A stretch of 64,000 nucleotides of DNA from Sipunculus nudus (Eukaryota > Annelida > Sipuncula > Golfingiida > Sipunculidae). The notes under the pieces are model-generated. The model was not told the DNA's origin and did no database searches. It saw only the letters and a list, made by a program, of their open reading frames with translations. The stretch's first letter is position 1, and every line of letters starts with the position of its first letter. The stretch is taken from contig CM049317.1 of NCBI GenBank assembly GCA_026874595.1, forward strand, positions 9,396,382-9,460,381. Reading direction: 5' to 3'. A program made the position numbers and the translations under genes. Positions 1-8,912 of the stretch are shown piece after piece.

Positions 1-1327
1 ATAGGCGTAGGGAACCATCTTTCTTTCGTACGCAAACAACCGGTGCAGAGTATGGTGATCTCGACCGAACTATCCAACCTTTGACTAGAAGATCCTGGAT
101 GTGAGCTTTCACCTCCTTAAACAGTGGCTTTGGACTTGATGCATAGGACCTCTGCACAGGGATATTGTCCTTCAAGTTAATGACCATTTTAAGCTCAGGA
201 ATGCATCCGATATCACCATCGTCACGAGCGAAAGCACCAGACTCCTCACATAACATCTGCTTCACCACTACCTGCTGCTCTTCACTCAAATGACCGATGT
301 CAACTGGAGGGTGCCACAGCTGTTGCTCTGGAGCTGCAGTATCACACCGTGGATGTTCTAAACTTGCGTGGTTGACTCGGACATCAAGCTTGGGACCATC
401 CATCTGATCAGTGTCTAAAATCTTCTCTATAAACTGAATATGACCCAAAATAGTTTGGCCTGGAATCGTTATATCATTCTGAGTGTGATTCCCCACAGGG
501 ATCTTGACGTGTGGTCTGGGATTAGTGTGTACCTCAACAAGTCCGTCCCCAATATCTAACTGTTCCAATGGGAGACTGACTGGACTGGTTTCAAAAAGCA
601 CTACAGAGTCCTGCACAAAGAGATCTGAGCAAATGTTGCACTTCACATAAGCAACTTGACCGGATCGGACAACAAATCCCTTGACGCCGACTTTCACTGC
701 CTCTTGTCCAGCAAATGACTCCCATGCTTCAAGAGAGTTAACGAGGGAATGAGCTTTCTCACTCTCAGTATTCATAGCCGTACTAAGTAGGTCTCCTAAT
801 GTTGTCAACACTTTTGCTCCTCTTTTCTGACACTTGACAAGTTCCTGAATGACATTAAACCCAAGGAGAGGTCGATCAAGGTTCACTTGGCTCACAAGGA
901 ATGGGACTTGTATGGCTAACTCTTGATCATTATTACTGGGCAGATTCAATGTCACTTCTACCCAACCATCATAGGGTATGGCTTCCCCATTCGCAGCGAA
1001 GACTTCAAGGTCTGTGCCTTCCATAATCTCACTTAAAGAATGAACTGACTGCCTGGGTATAAATTTATCTTTCCAAGTCCGACCAATTATACTAACTTGA
1101 GCACCAGTGTCCAATAACACGTCAACGGAATACCCATTTAAATTGCACTTGAGGATACACTTGTCTCCAACCAACTGGGCTACCTTTTCTGATGGGTGTT
1201 GTGGTTGATGGGTTGACTCTGGTGAACTGGGATAGGCTGTATTCATTTTCCTTTTCTTGACTCGCTTCCTCTGGGACTTTGACTCTGGGCCGGTCACTGG
1301 TCGTCCCTCCTCAATGACCGGGGTCCG
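1..1327 (-). CDS. pol: Pol polyprotein, 5' part: aspartic protease and start of reverse transcriptase (partial)
   Basis: This frame is open from the frameshift site at 1327 to the left edge, about 440 codons with no stop. It is in the -1 frame relative to gag, so it is probably made only as a Gag-Pol fusion. About 72 residues after the shift is the retropepsin active site LDTGAQVSIIG (D codon at 1111-1109), preceded by a V-D-V-L strand as in retropepsins. A second strand with RPLLGFNVIQEL (around 870-835) matches the flap/LLG region near the protease end. A long connector of about 300 residues with no recognised domain follows. From about 115 to the edge the translation reads as the N-terminal fingers of a Ty3/gypsy reverse transcriptase: HIQDLLVKGWIVRSRSPYSA and then VRKKDGSLRL. 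RNase H and integrase should follow outside the window. The first pol-frame Met (near 1246) could not be reached by normal gag initiation. Confidence 0.9.
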
Positions 1328-1333
1328 TTTCCC
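1290..1333 (-). promoter_or_regulatory. -1 ribosomal frameshift signal between gag and pol
   Basis: Seen directly: the heptamer G GGA AAC (1333-1327, minus strand) sits in the gag frame exactly as X XXY YYZ. After a 5-nt spacer, CCGGTCA (1321-1315) can pair perfectly with TGACCGG (1296-1290), giving a 7-bp stem around an 18-nt loop. The 3' arm contains the gag stop codon. The pol frame is the -1 frame and stays open across the site. GGGAAAC is a known retroviral slippery heptamer. I did not test whether the loop forms a pseudoknot with downstream bases. Confidence 0.85.
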
Positions 1334-2778
1334 AACTGACTTGGTTTCTTCATGCAGCCGACAGCGCGATGACCTTCTGCCCCACATATGAAACAGTGGC
1401 TGCAACCCTGCAGGTTTTCCTGTAAACATTCAGGACAGCCATATGGTCGAGAACTTCTCTGTGGTCTAGGGCGGTTGTTGACATGGTGATAGGTTCTCTG
1501 ATTTGATGACTCTCTAACTGTCTCTGGTTCATTTGACATCATCACTGACTGTGATATCGGTTTCTGCATGGAGTAAACTATTTCAGTTATAGCTTCAAGC
1601 TTAGCCGAAAGCTGCTCTATAACTTTGTCCCTGGACTTCAACTCAGCAGTCTCACTCACTTTATTAGTCTGTGTGGACTCCACTTGGCCACTGTGAGCCT
1701 GAGTGATCTTACGGGACTGATGGCCTAAGCGCCTTTTTCGTTCAGTCTCTTCACCGGCCACCTTATTAATATGCCTGAGGAGGGCCTCATCACTGGTTTC
1801 AGAGTCTGTAAGAAGAGGCTTCAGTTCCCTCCTTAGGTCACTATACTTTTCGGCTAACCCCTGGTAAACAGTGTGCAAGAAAACGTCCTGGACAGTCCTT
1901 GATTCATACGTGACGTCTGTATCAGCTTGTTTTGAGGTGAATGTAACTTTCTGTCTCAACCCCATCATTCGATACACAAATTGCTGCGGACTTTCATGTT
2001 CATACTGTCGGGCACACATCCGTTCTTGAAACAACTCTGTGCTACTCTTCTCACCTAAGTGAGAGCGAAGGAGACTTTTGAGTTCATCAATTCTGACATC
2101 ATCCCTATTAATCAACATGTCCTTGAACGTCCCAGGTTTAATTATCCGGAGTACCCCACGGATGATTTCGCTGGTTGTATAATGTCCTTTGAGTCCCTCA
2201 TCGATCTGCTGGCAAATGGTGTTATAATTCAGGTCAGCTGAACTGTCACCAATCTGGCCTCCTTGAATCTTGAACTCTCTCCTCTGCAGAAACGATAGGT
2301 CTTTCAAAGATATCATCCCCACAGGTGCTTGATTTGTGTCAGTAGGTATTCCATGACAACGGCTATCAGTGGCACTAGTTGGCTGATTAATCGGAGTCGG
2401 TGCCAAAACATCATCACCTTGGTTCAGTGAGTTGACCGGCGACTCTGGCTCTTTAGCACCTGGACCCGTCACTGCCTTCGTAGTCATGGTTATACCCTGG
2501 TCTTGTTGCTCTAAGTTCTCAGCGATTAGGTCCCGCAAATGTAACAAGTGGGACATGCCTTGATCCTCTGACTCTAACAGGGTCTTGCTATTGATGTAGC
2601 TCAGGATATAGTCGTAACATCCTTCTTCGTCCTCTCTGGTTAGACTAGCTGGATCGAGATCGAGAACTTGACCAACACTTTTAGCGACTGTGAACATGTC
2701 ATCTGCATTCATTCGAAGCAAGGTCTTGCGGATCTGCCACACAAGGTTCTTCCGCTCACTACCTGCCATGATGAACAT
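1294..2778 (-). CDS. gag: Gag polyprotein with capsid and CCHC zinc knuckle
   Basis: The frame encodes 494 residues and is intact. Residues 1-85 form a charged, helical domain (LVWQIRKTLLRMNADDMF) resembling the small helical N-terminal domains of some gypsy Gags; a death-fold similarity is only a guess. Residues 90-150 are a Pro/Thr/Gln-rich linker. Residues 155-350 look like a capsid: all-helical, with a major-homology-like stretch (CARQYEHESPQQFVYRMMGL). A basic region follows. The C-terminus carries a CPEC pair near 448 and then the nucleocapsid knuckle CFICGAEGHRAVGC (462-475; CX2CX4HX4C). Gag should assemble the particle and bind element RNA. Met1 and Met4 are both possible starts, about 84 nt after the primer-binding site. 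The last ~12 codons overlap pol in the -1 frame. Confidence 0.92.
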   Translation of the reverse strand: MFIMAGSERKNLVWQIRKTLLRMNADDMFTVAKSVGQVLDLDPASLTREDEEGCYDYILSYINSKTLLESEDQGMSHLLHLRDLIAENLEQQDQGITMTTKAVTGPGAKEPESPVNSLNQGDDVLAPTPINQPTSATDSRCHGIPTDTNQAPVGMISLKDLSFLQRREFKIQGGQIGDSSADLNYNTICQQIDEGLKGHYTTSEIIRGVLRIIKPGTFKDMLINRDDVRIDELKSLLRSHLGEKSSTELFQERMCARQYEHESPQQFVYRMMGLRQKVTFTSKQADTDVTYESRTVQDVFLHTVYQGLAEKYSDLRRELKPLLTDSETSDEALLRHINKVAGEETERKRRLGHQSRKITQAHSGQVESTQTNKVSETAELKSRDKVIEQLSAKLEAITEIVYSMQKPISQSVMMSNEPETVRESSNQRTYHHVNNRPRPQRSSRPYGCPECLQENLQGCSHCFICGAEGHRAVGCMKKPSQLGNGPRSLRRDDQ

Positions 2779-2862
2779 GTACCAATGGACAGCTGGCTCC
2801 GTCTCACACTGATGCTTGGTTCAGAAACCACTGGACCAATGCCGTGGTGCCTGTTGGCATTG

Positions 2863-2880
2863 ATCCCGGACGAGCCCCCA
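2863..2880 (-). other. Primer-binding site, complementary to the 3' end of tRNA-Pro
   Basis: The minus strand reads TGGGGGCTCGTCCGGGAT. From memory this 18-mer is identical to the tRNA-Pro primer-binding site of gammaretroviruses, that is, the exact complement of the CCA end of eukaryotic tRNA-Pro. It lies 84 nt upstream of the gag start and 6 nt downstream of the probable LTR end, as expected for priming of minus-strand DNA. Confidence 0.92.
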
Positions 2881-2886
2881 GAAATC

Positions 2887-3163
2887 TGTTACAGGTCCAA
2901 ACAGGGGACCTGGGTAGACAGATGTCACTCCTGAAAAACACAGGAAAGAATAGTAAACACGATGTCTTCATCGAGCGAGAACCGAAACATGACGTCATGG
3001 GCGGAAGTTCCGGTCTAGGTGCACTCGCTCTCCAGGCAACTGATTATACTGCCTTCACTGGCCCCGGGCAAGTAGATTACACCCAAAAAGTGAAAAATGG
3101 TCAGCGGACCCTCAATTTACGCTTCACTAAAGCTAATATTCAAACATTACATATAAAATAACA
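2887..3163 (-). repeat. Probable 5' LTR (277 bp)
   Basis: The inner end is set by the primer-binding site: on the minus strand the sequence ends ...CTGTAACA six bases before it. Moving outward, the first good partner is TGTTATTTTA at 3163, giving short terminal inverted repeats TGTTA...TAACA and the usual TG...CA ends. The only other copy of the LTR would be outside the window, so the outer boundary is inferred. Inside there is a TATA-like GTATAATC (minus strand, about 3040-3050). Confidence 0.5.
2990..3004. promoter_or_regulatory. CRE palindrome and GC box inside the LTR
   Basis: TGACGTCA, the perfect CRE/ATF-CREB palindrome, is at 2990-2997 and is followed at once by GGGCGG (2999-3004). 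Both lie in the probable LTR. Such sites are common retroviral enhancer elements; function here is inference. Confidence 0.5.
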
Positions 3164-4749
3164 CATAAGTGGCTTCACATTTTGTGTATGTCACATATCC
3201 ATCATGTTTTACCGAAGACTTTTATTAAATATTAGTGACAATTTGCACCTAGGTCCATATCATACGGCCAGAGTCTCTGAGGTCATACGTATTGCATATT
3301 TCTTTTCAGATCTAACGATTCCTACTACTAAACAAAGCTTACTATTACTAAAGCTAAGGTATCAAATGACAAGAAATTTTGACCATCATAAGTATATATG
3401 CTATATTCATATATATGAGTCATAAAAGAAATACTTCAGTATATGCCGTCATGTATCACCTGCTCTCGTACCTACCCTATTATTCGTCATTTAAATGAAG
3501 CTGGAACGATTTGTACAAAGAGTAACATTAATGACATGAGTAATTCCCGGTATACAAAAACTAATACAAACTACTGTACAACTGTTGTACAGCTTTGTTA
3601 CGGTTGCCCTTGGTCCTTAAAGATGTTTTGCTTTTCGTGACCCCTCTCCTTTTCGGGTCCTTTCAACTACTCTCAGACAGATGTGATGGATAGTTTCCGA
3701 ATTTAGCTAGACCTATATTGTTGTACTATAGAGAGTCGTGACAAACTTTGCTTCCGGAGGAGTTCTGGTACATTAAGCAAATAAGAGGAAACGAATAGAA
3801 AACGTCATGTGGGGGCCTTTTTAATTGTAGCTTTCGATGCAAGATGAGCAATACCATTATCGATGGCTGTATCGAGAAAAATATGATTGTCAATGAGGCG
3901 CTTGATGACTTTATATATACTTGCTGTAATTCTACTGTATAAAAAAATCAAACAAACAAGAAATTGGCATATGGATGGTCGTGATAAGAACCAATATGCC
4001 ATATACAAAAAACGATAGGAATAGCGATGATCAGAATCTCTATATAAAATGATCGCAAATCTCATTGACTGAATGAGCAAACTGACCAAGTTTTAAGGTT
4101 ATCCTTGTTAGATATCAAGAATTAACCAAGATATTTCAAAGCTAATTAAGCATTGTAGCCTCTTTTTCGCTTAACTTGAACAATTTTATTAATGCTCAAC
4201 TGCCGTATCCTTATTACGGGTTATTTGACAGGCATTTTTTTTATAATTGCTTGCTTTGTTATACTGTTACATTTTCGACAAAAAAACGTACTCGCTGCAA
4301 CTTAATTCTCTTAAAAACACTTATTCTTTATATGAATAAAGTACCATGTAACAGCAAACCCTTTTTGAAAGGATCTAAAATAAGAATAAATTACAGTGTC
4401 TCCTTTCTTCGTTTGTCTTAGACTTTTTATTTAAAACTTGAATTGTACTTTTAATATTCAGACAAAACATAAAACTTAACTTTTAAATGGTAGATACTAA
4501 ATACTGATTACTGAATACTGTAAACATGTAGCCTTTTTTGCCTATCAAGAAAGTCCTATTATGGATTAACTGCTTAAGCGTTATCAAAGGTTATTTCAAA
4601 AGATTGTACAATCTCTCTTGTTCAAAAGTATCGAAATTTTTCGATAATTGCTTGCATACGAATGACAATAACATTTCTCGATACCCAATTCTAACGTAAT
4701 CGTCGATAAAAACCTACTTTCCCGGGTGTTTTCTTCTTTATTCATTTAC

Positions 4750-4752
<3 letters not shown>
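3164..4752. other. Flanking DNA, no gene seen
   Basis: AT-rich sequence right of the retrotransposon. Open frames of 60-95 codons occur on both strands but have no recognisable domain, no splice context and low-complexity composition. I see no RNA gene or clear repeat family here. Confidence 0.6.

Positions 4753-4804
<52 letters not shown>
4753..4804. repeat. (TA)n microsatellite
   Basis: About 26 uninterrupted TA dinucleotides. Confidence 0.98.
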
Positions 4805-4807
<3 letters not shown>

Positions 4808-6579
4808 GTGTACAAAATGTATCCCCTAAGAGCAAAATATTTTTAAACAAATGGGTAACTATATAATAAAATACGTGACAATATCATTTATTATGTATAT
4901 CTGTGTCTTTCTCATTTCAAATTTTAATTTCTTTATTCACACAAAACTTAGAATTTACTGAATACTGAACAAAAGAAGGCTGATAGTGCATACCAATACG
5001 GAACATATATAGTAAGTATTACTGTACATACGACCTTTTTGTACCAAGTGAATCCCAAACGTTTCACCCATAAATCAACGCTGAAAGACTATTAATTTGA
5101 CATATTTAATTATCTCTGTCCTTCATGCACCAGACAAGTCCGTTTGTTTTTCTCCTCATAAAATACATTCATGTCTTAGTTGTCTTATAAAAAGTATATT
5201 GTCTCGGCGTCTCGTACCTGTGCTTATAAGAGGACTAAATGCTACGGACTGAGGACTGCATTGAATGCTAAAAGTGCGTAGTCCGTTCCACCAAGGTGTG
5301 CACATGTGGTTTTAGATATGTTTTTTTTTTTTTTTTTTTATTTCATTAATATGAAAAAAGCTGTCAGGAGTTGAATATTTATTCGCAAATTATCATCATA
5401 TCCCCGGCGTAAAATAAGTAAAATTTCATTTAAAATCCGAGAATAACGGTCTATATGTCACGACAGTTGTGACTGATGTGACGGGTTCAAGTACACTCTT
5501 TATTACAGACGGCTGGGTATTGGTCATCATCGGTACCATAAATATGATAGAATATATCTTCTGTTGACAACCCTCGTTCAACTCAGTCACTTAATTCACA
5601 AGGAGGCGTCCAGAAAGGCGTAAAGTTAGTATACATACTCCATTCTCTGTTACCGGTGCTAACACTGGTTTATCAACGTAGCACACGGAACAGATATTTA
5701 CTAGTATATGAGCAATAAGTGTGTGTGTGTGTGTTGTGTCCTTTTTTTCCTATCATAACTCAGGCAATCATGAACAGAATCTCATGATATTTCCAGGGTC
5801 GTTCAGGTATGGGTCAATGAGGGATCGGTTAGAATTTGGTGTGGACCGAGCACATGTATAAGTCAATTATGCACGAATGAACCTTGGAATATGGACCGAA
5901 AATATGAATGCAAACATCATCCACATGGCGGAGGCTTGCATTCATTAGAATGCATATTCTGAATTCTAGTTCTCAGCTTTAATTCATCGTGCATGTAATC
6001 AGGGACATCGTTTCTATCATTTGTATTGAAATCCTGTGAAAATAGACCATTTTCTCATATACTAATTTCTAAAAACATTTTGCAGAACATGTGCATGCAT
6101 GGTATCATCATATATAAAAAGCATATGCTTCGTTCTATTCTAACTTAATTTTGGGGAAAATATCTGCGTTTTTATAGACATATTTTGTCGAATTTCAATA
6201 CATGGGCGTTCCCCACTGAAAAGAGTTCATTAATGAAAAGGACTGATAGTATCTAAACATAGGTTTATGTAGAACAGCTATGTCACTCCTTTTTTATCTC
6301 TCTGTTACTGGTGTCATACAGAGTGTTTGTGCGTGCTCTTATTCTGACGTTTAAGTGAATCAAATAACGCTTAAGGTTTTTCTGAGAGATTTATTTAGTT
6401 TATATAAGTGTCTTAGCTGCACTTAAGAAAGCTACGGATCCGTATATGCCTATTGGACGGATTTATTGTTTATATAGGAGTGTAGCTGTCTCCAATTTAG
6501 GTCCGTCCTTCTTAATAGCACAGTCTTTAGAGCATTTATCCTACTCCACATTCGTTGCTCTATGTGAGGGCGCCAAGTG
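4805..6579. other. Gene-free AT-rich DNA with simple repeats
   Basis: Holds a T19 run (5321-5339), a short GT run (about 5719-5735), and a perfect 10-bp inverted repeat ATGAATGCAA / TTGCATTCAT (5904-5913 and 5936-5945, 22-nt loop). No coding signal was seen. Confidence 0.6.
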
Positions 6580-8104
6580 TTTTTTTTTTTTTTTTTGTAC
6601 AAAAAATTACACCTAGGAATCTTGCAGCGTGAGAAACTTTTTTATTCTCACCTATCAGTTTTAAGGGTTCCAAATTTTTGGTTTGTATACCCTTTACTAT
6701 TTAAACCCGTTTGTGTTTTGTTTGATTTAGTTTGATTCTCCAGGTGTTGCACCAGTTGCTTATGCGGTCGAGCTGGGCTTGGACTGCGTTGCGTGAATAG
6801 CAAACGTTGGAACCAGTGGCCCAGTTGGCTATGTCGTCACCGTATTGGGAAACGCTGACCTTTTGTCCAGTCTTCGGAAGGTCGTTAAAATACATGATAA
6901 AGAGTTAAGGGCTCAGCAATGCTTCAAGCGTGATCTCCACAGATTTTTTACCTTTATGAGTTAGATTTTTCACCTTTATGATTATCCATAAGGGCTCTAT
7001 TTTTCAAGAATAAGGATATTAATCTCACTAGTTTATGTGGCAGAACATTCATGCGGAGACTGTCAGACCATACTGCATTAAAAGCCTTTTCCACATCGAG
7101 AAATGTTGTGTTTTCGCTTCATACCATTCATGATAACCTTACTGAGCCGGGATATATGATCACGTTGATTTTCTGGAGCGAAAGCCTGACTGGTCGTCAT
7201 TACAAATTGGGCCTCCCAGCTCGGCCGGTCTAGTCTCAAACGTAGTAATTCGGTTTTAATAATTTTTTTAATAGCCTGCCTATGCTAGCAGGGTAGCAGG
7301 CTGATAGGACTGAAATTTTTTTGTCAGTGTGTCAGTTTCCATTCGATCGGAAAATATTCCATGAAATGCACAGCGTGTATAGGTTTGCAGTTCTCCCTAG
7401 ACAAGAGTCTGTGATTTTCTTTGGTATCTTGTAAGTGCATGAGTTAGTTCAGACCAGGGGCTGATTTGTCTTTTGATTAAGCAAAGGGTCCGCTTTACCA
7501 CTAGAATTCCCACTGGTCTTACTGCTGCGTTGTCGTCATAGTCTTCCGTGGGCGGGTTTTCTGGAGGGTTAAAACAGTGTTTTATTTTCATCAGTTTTTT
7601 TTTCTAATGTGTTTAAGAAATCATTCTTGAAGTCAGGATGTGTCGAGTTTTGTGTATTTGTTTCTGTAAGTATTCGCAAATAGATCTCCACGACACTTTG
7701 CTGTAGCAGCGACTGTGCTGTCGAGGCGTATTAGGGGTTTAGCCTGTCCTGTATTCAGGTTTAATTTATGGTTAGAGAAATGTTGGAATTGTTTCCAATA
7801 TTCACCTGAGTTTGTTTTATGATCTATACTGTTAATGTATTCTAACCATTGAGATCGTTTTTGTCCCAAGATAGCTCGATCTACTAACCTATTTACTCTA
7901 TTAAATATGCTTTGACTTCTGTGGTACGTGTGCGTTGTTGATAGCGCCTGACTCATCGCCCTAAGGCTATACCATATCTTTAATTCTTGGGGTAAAGTTC
8001 TACCAGTTTTTATTTTTAACTTCTCTCTCTGGAGCGACCACATTGACAGCCTGAGTGATACTACGTGTTATGTTCTTTGCGATGCAATCTAACTGTAAGA
8101 CTGT
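6580..8104 (-). pseudogene. Jockey-like LINE remnant: linker and reverse transcriptase (3' half)
   Basis: Read on the minus strand from 8104 down. ITRSITQAVNVVAPERE and then an open stretch at 8043-7633 form the basic linker between endonuclease and RT of Jockey/CR1-type LINEs. There follow fragments of RT: PISLLPC (near 7290), NDDQSGFRSRKS (near 7195-7160), the catalytic-block-A-like LDVEKAFNAVWSD (near 7100-7065) and the YADD-equivalent QYGDDIANW (near 6850). RFLGVIF lies near 6610. Stops and frameshifts interrupt it, so it is dead. The copy ends abruptly in the coding region with an A17 run (T17 on the plus strand, 6580-6596), suggesting premature polyadenylation or truncation before insertion. 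It continues upstream at 12901-13600, beyond a nested LINE. Confidence 0.82.
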
Positions 8105-8107
8105 TAG

Positions 8108-8134
8108 AAAAAAAAAAAAAAAAAAAAAAAAAAA
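8108..8134. repeat. A27 tract at the 5' junction of the LINE
   Basis: 27 consecutive A at the point where the L1-like element begins. In the ORF1 frame it encodes a run of lysines. Confidence 0.95.
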
Positions 8135-8142
8135 TAAATGAA

Positions 8143-8571
8143 ATGGAACGTTATAGTAGAGAATATAATATTCGGGTGATAGGTCCAGTGGAACATGACG
8201 GCGAAGACTGTGTCAATTTGGTGGCGCAGGTGCTCGTGAACAATAGTTTGGTTCCACACAAGTCTGTCAATGACGCTGAAAAGCTCATTGAACATGCCCA
8301 TAGAACGGGTCCGAAAACTGGCAGTGGAAACAGGCAGATTATTGCACGAATGTATTGCAGGCCGGTGAGGAACGCGATAGTGAAAGAGGCTAAGAAGAAG
8401 CTCGCAGGTGCGTCAAGTGCGGTAAAGGTGTTTGAAGACCTCACCTTTGAAGACTATAAGCTAAAGAAAAGAGCAAAGAAACAGTTGACGGCGGCCTACC
8501 ATGACAAAAAGAAAGGACGGTTTTGGAGGGGAAAGCTTATTATTGAGGGACAGACAGTTCCGATTGAATAA
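8143..8571 (+). CDS. LINE ORF1 protein, C-terminal part (RRM-like, RNA-binding)
   Basis: The 168-codon frame opens with an ATG at 8065, but that ATG and the next 13 codons are flanking Jockey DNA and the A27 run codes lysines. The first Met of the element itself is at 8143. The following residues, ERYSREYNIRVIGPVEHDGE and onward to HAHRTGPKTGSGNRQIIARM, match the RRM of L1 ORF1p: a strand with NxRV/IxG, helix, then AHR and a strand ending in I-x-R. A basic C-terminal domain follows. ORF1p normally trimerises through an N-terminal coiled coil and coats LINE RNA; that coiled coil is missing, so this copy should not work. Confidence 0.75.
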   Translation: MERYSREYNIRVIGPVEHDGEDCVNLVAQVLVNNSLVPHKSVNDAEKLIEHAHRTGPKTGSGNRQIIARMYCRPVRNAIVKEAKKKLAGASSAVKVFEDLTFEDYKLKKRAKKQLTAAYHDKKKGRFWRGKLIIEGQTVPIE

Positions 8572-8912
8572 AATTTGGACGTGTGTACTCAATTAATGGA
8601 CTCAAATCGTGGATATCAAATGGTATGGTGGATATGGCTGTAAAATGTTGAAAGCAGGATTTGTAAGTTTAATTTTAACATTTTTCTTAAATATTATCCC
8701 ATATTAAATTAGAAAGTTGAAAACAGATCTGTTTTGTTTTTTTTTTTTGTGTATGGGTAAAAAGGGATATATTGTTGGTTTAAACGAGGCTTAGTTAATA
8801 CGGAGCGTTGAAGTAACACACAACAGGTAGGAACAAGGGAAGTAACAGGTATAGGTGTTTTGTTTATCTGTGTGTTGAGTAAGATTATCTGTATTACTTT
8901 TGCATTGTCGAA

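Larger units (their letters stand above)
1..3163 (-). mobile_element. Ty3/gypsy-type LTR retrotransposon, 5' part, truncated by the window edge
   Basis: Read on the minus strand the order is probable 5' LTR (2887-3163), primer-binding site (2863-2880), short leader, gag, frameshift signal, and pol with protease followed by the start of reverse transcriptase. The rest of pol and the 3' LTR lie left of base 1. Gag is uninterrupted and the pol frame has no stop over its 1.3 kb, so this looks like a young and possibly active copy. A separate pol frame entered by -1 slippage and a tRNA-Pro primer distinguish it from Steamer-type bivalve elements, which as I recall have a single fused ORF and a different primer. 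Confidence 0.9.

Noticed and set aside
2863-2880. tRNA-Pro gene or pseudogene
   Set aside because: Only the 18 3'-terminal bases including CCA match, in the position and strand of a primer-binding site; there is no cloverleaf around it.
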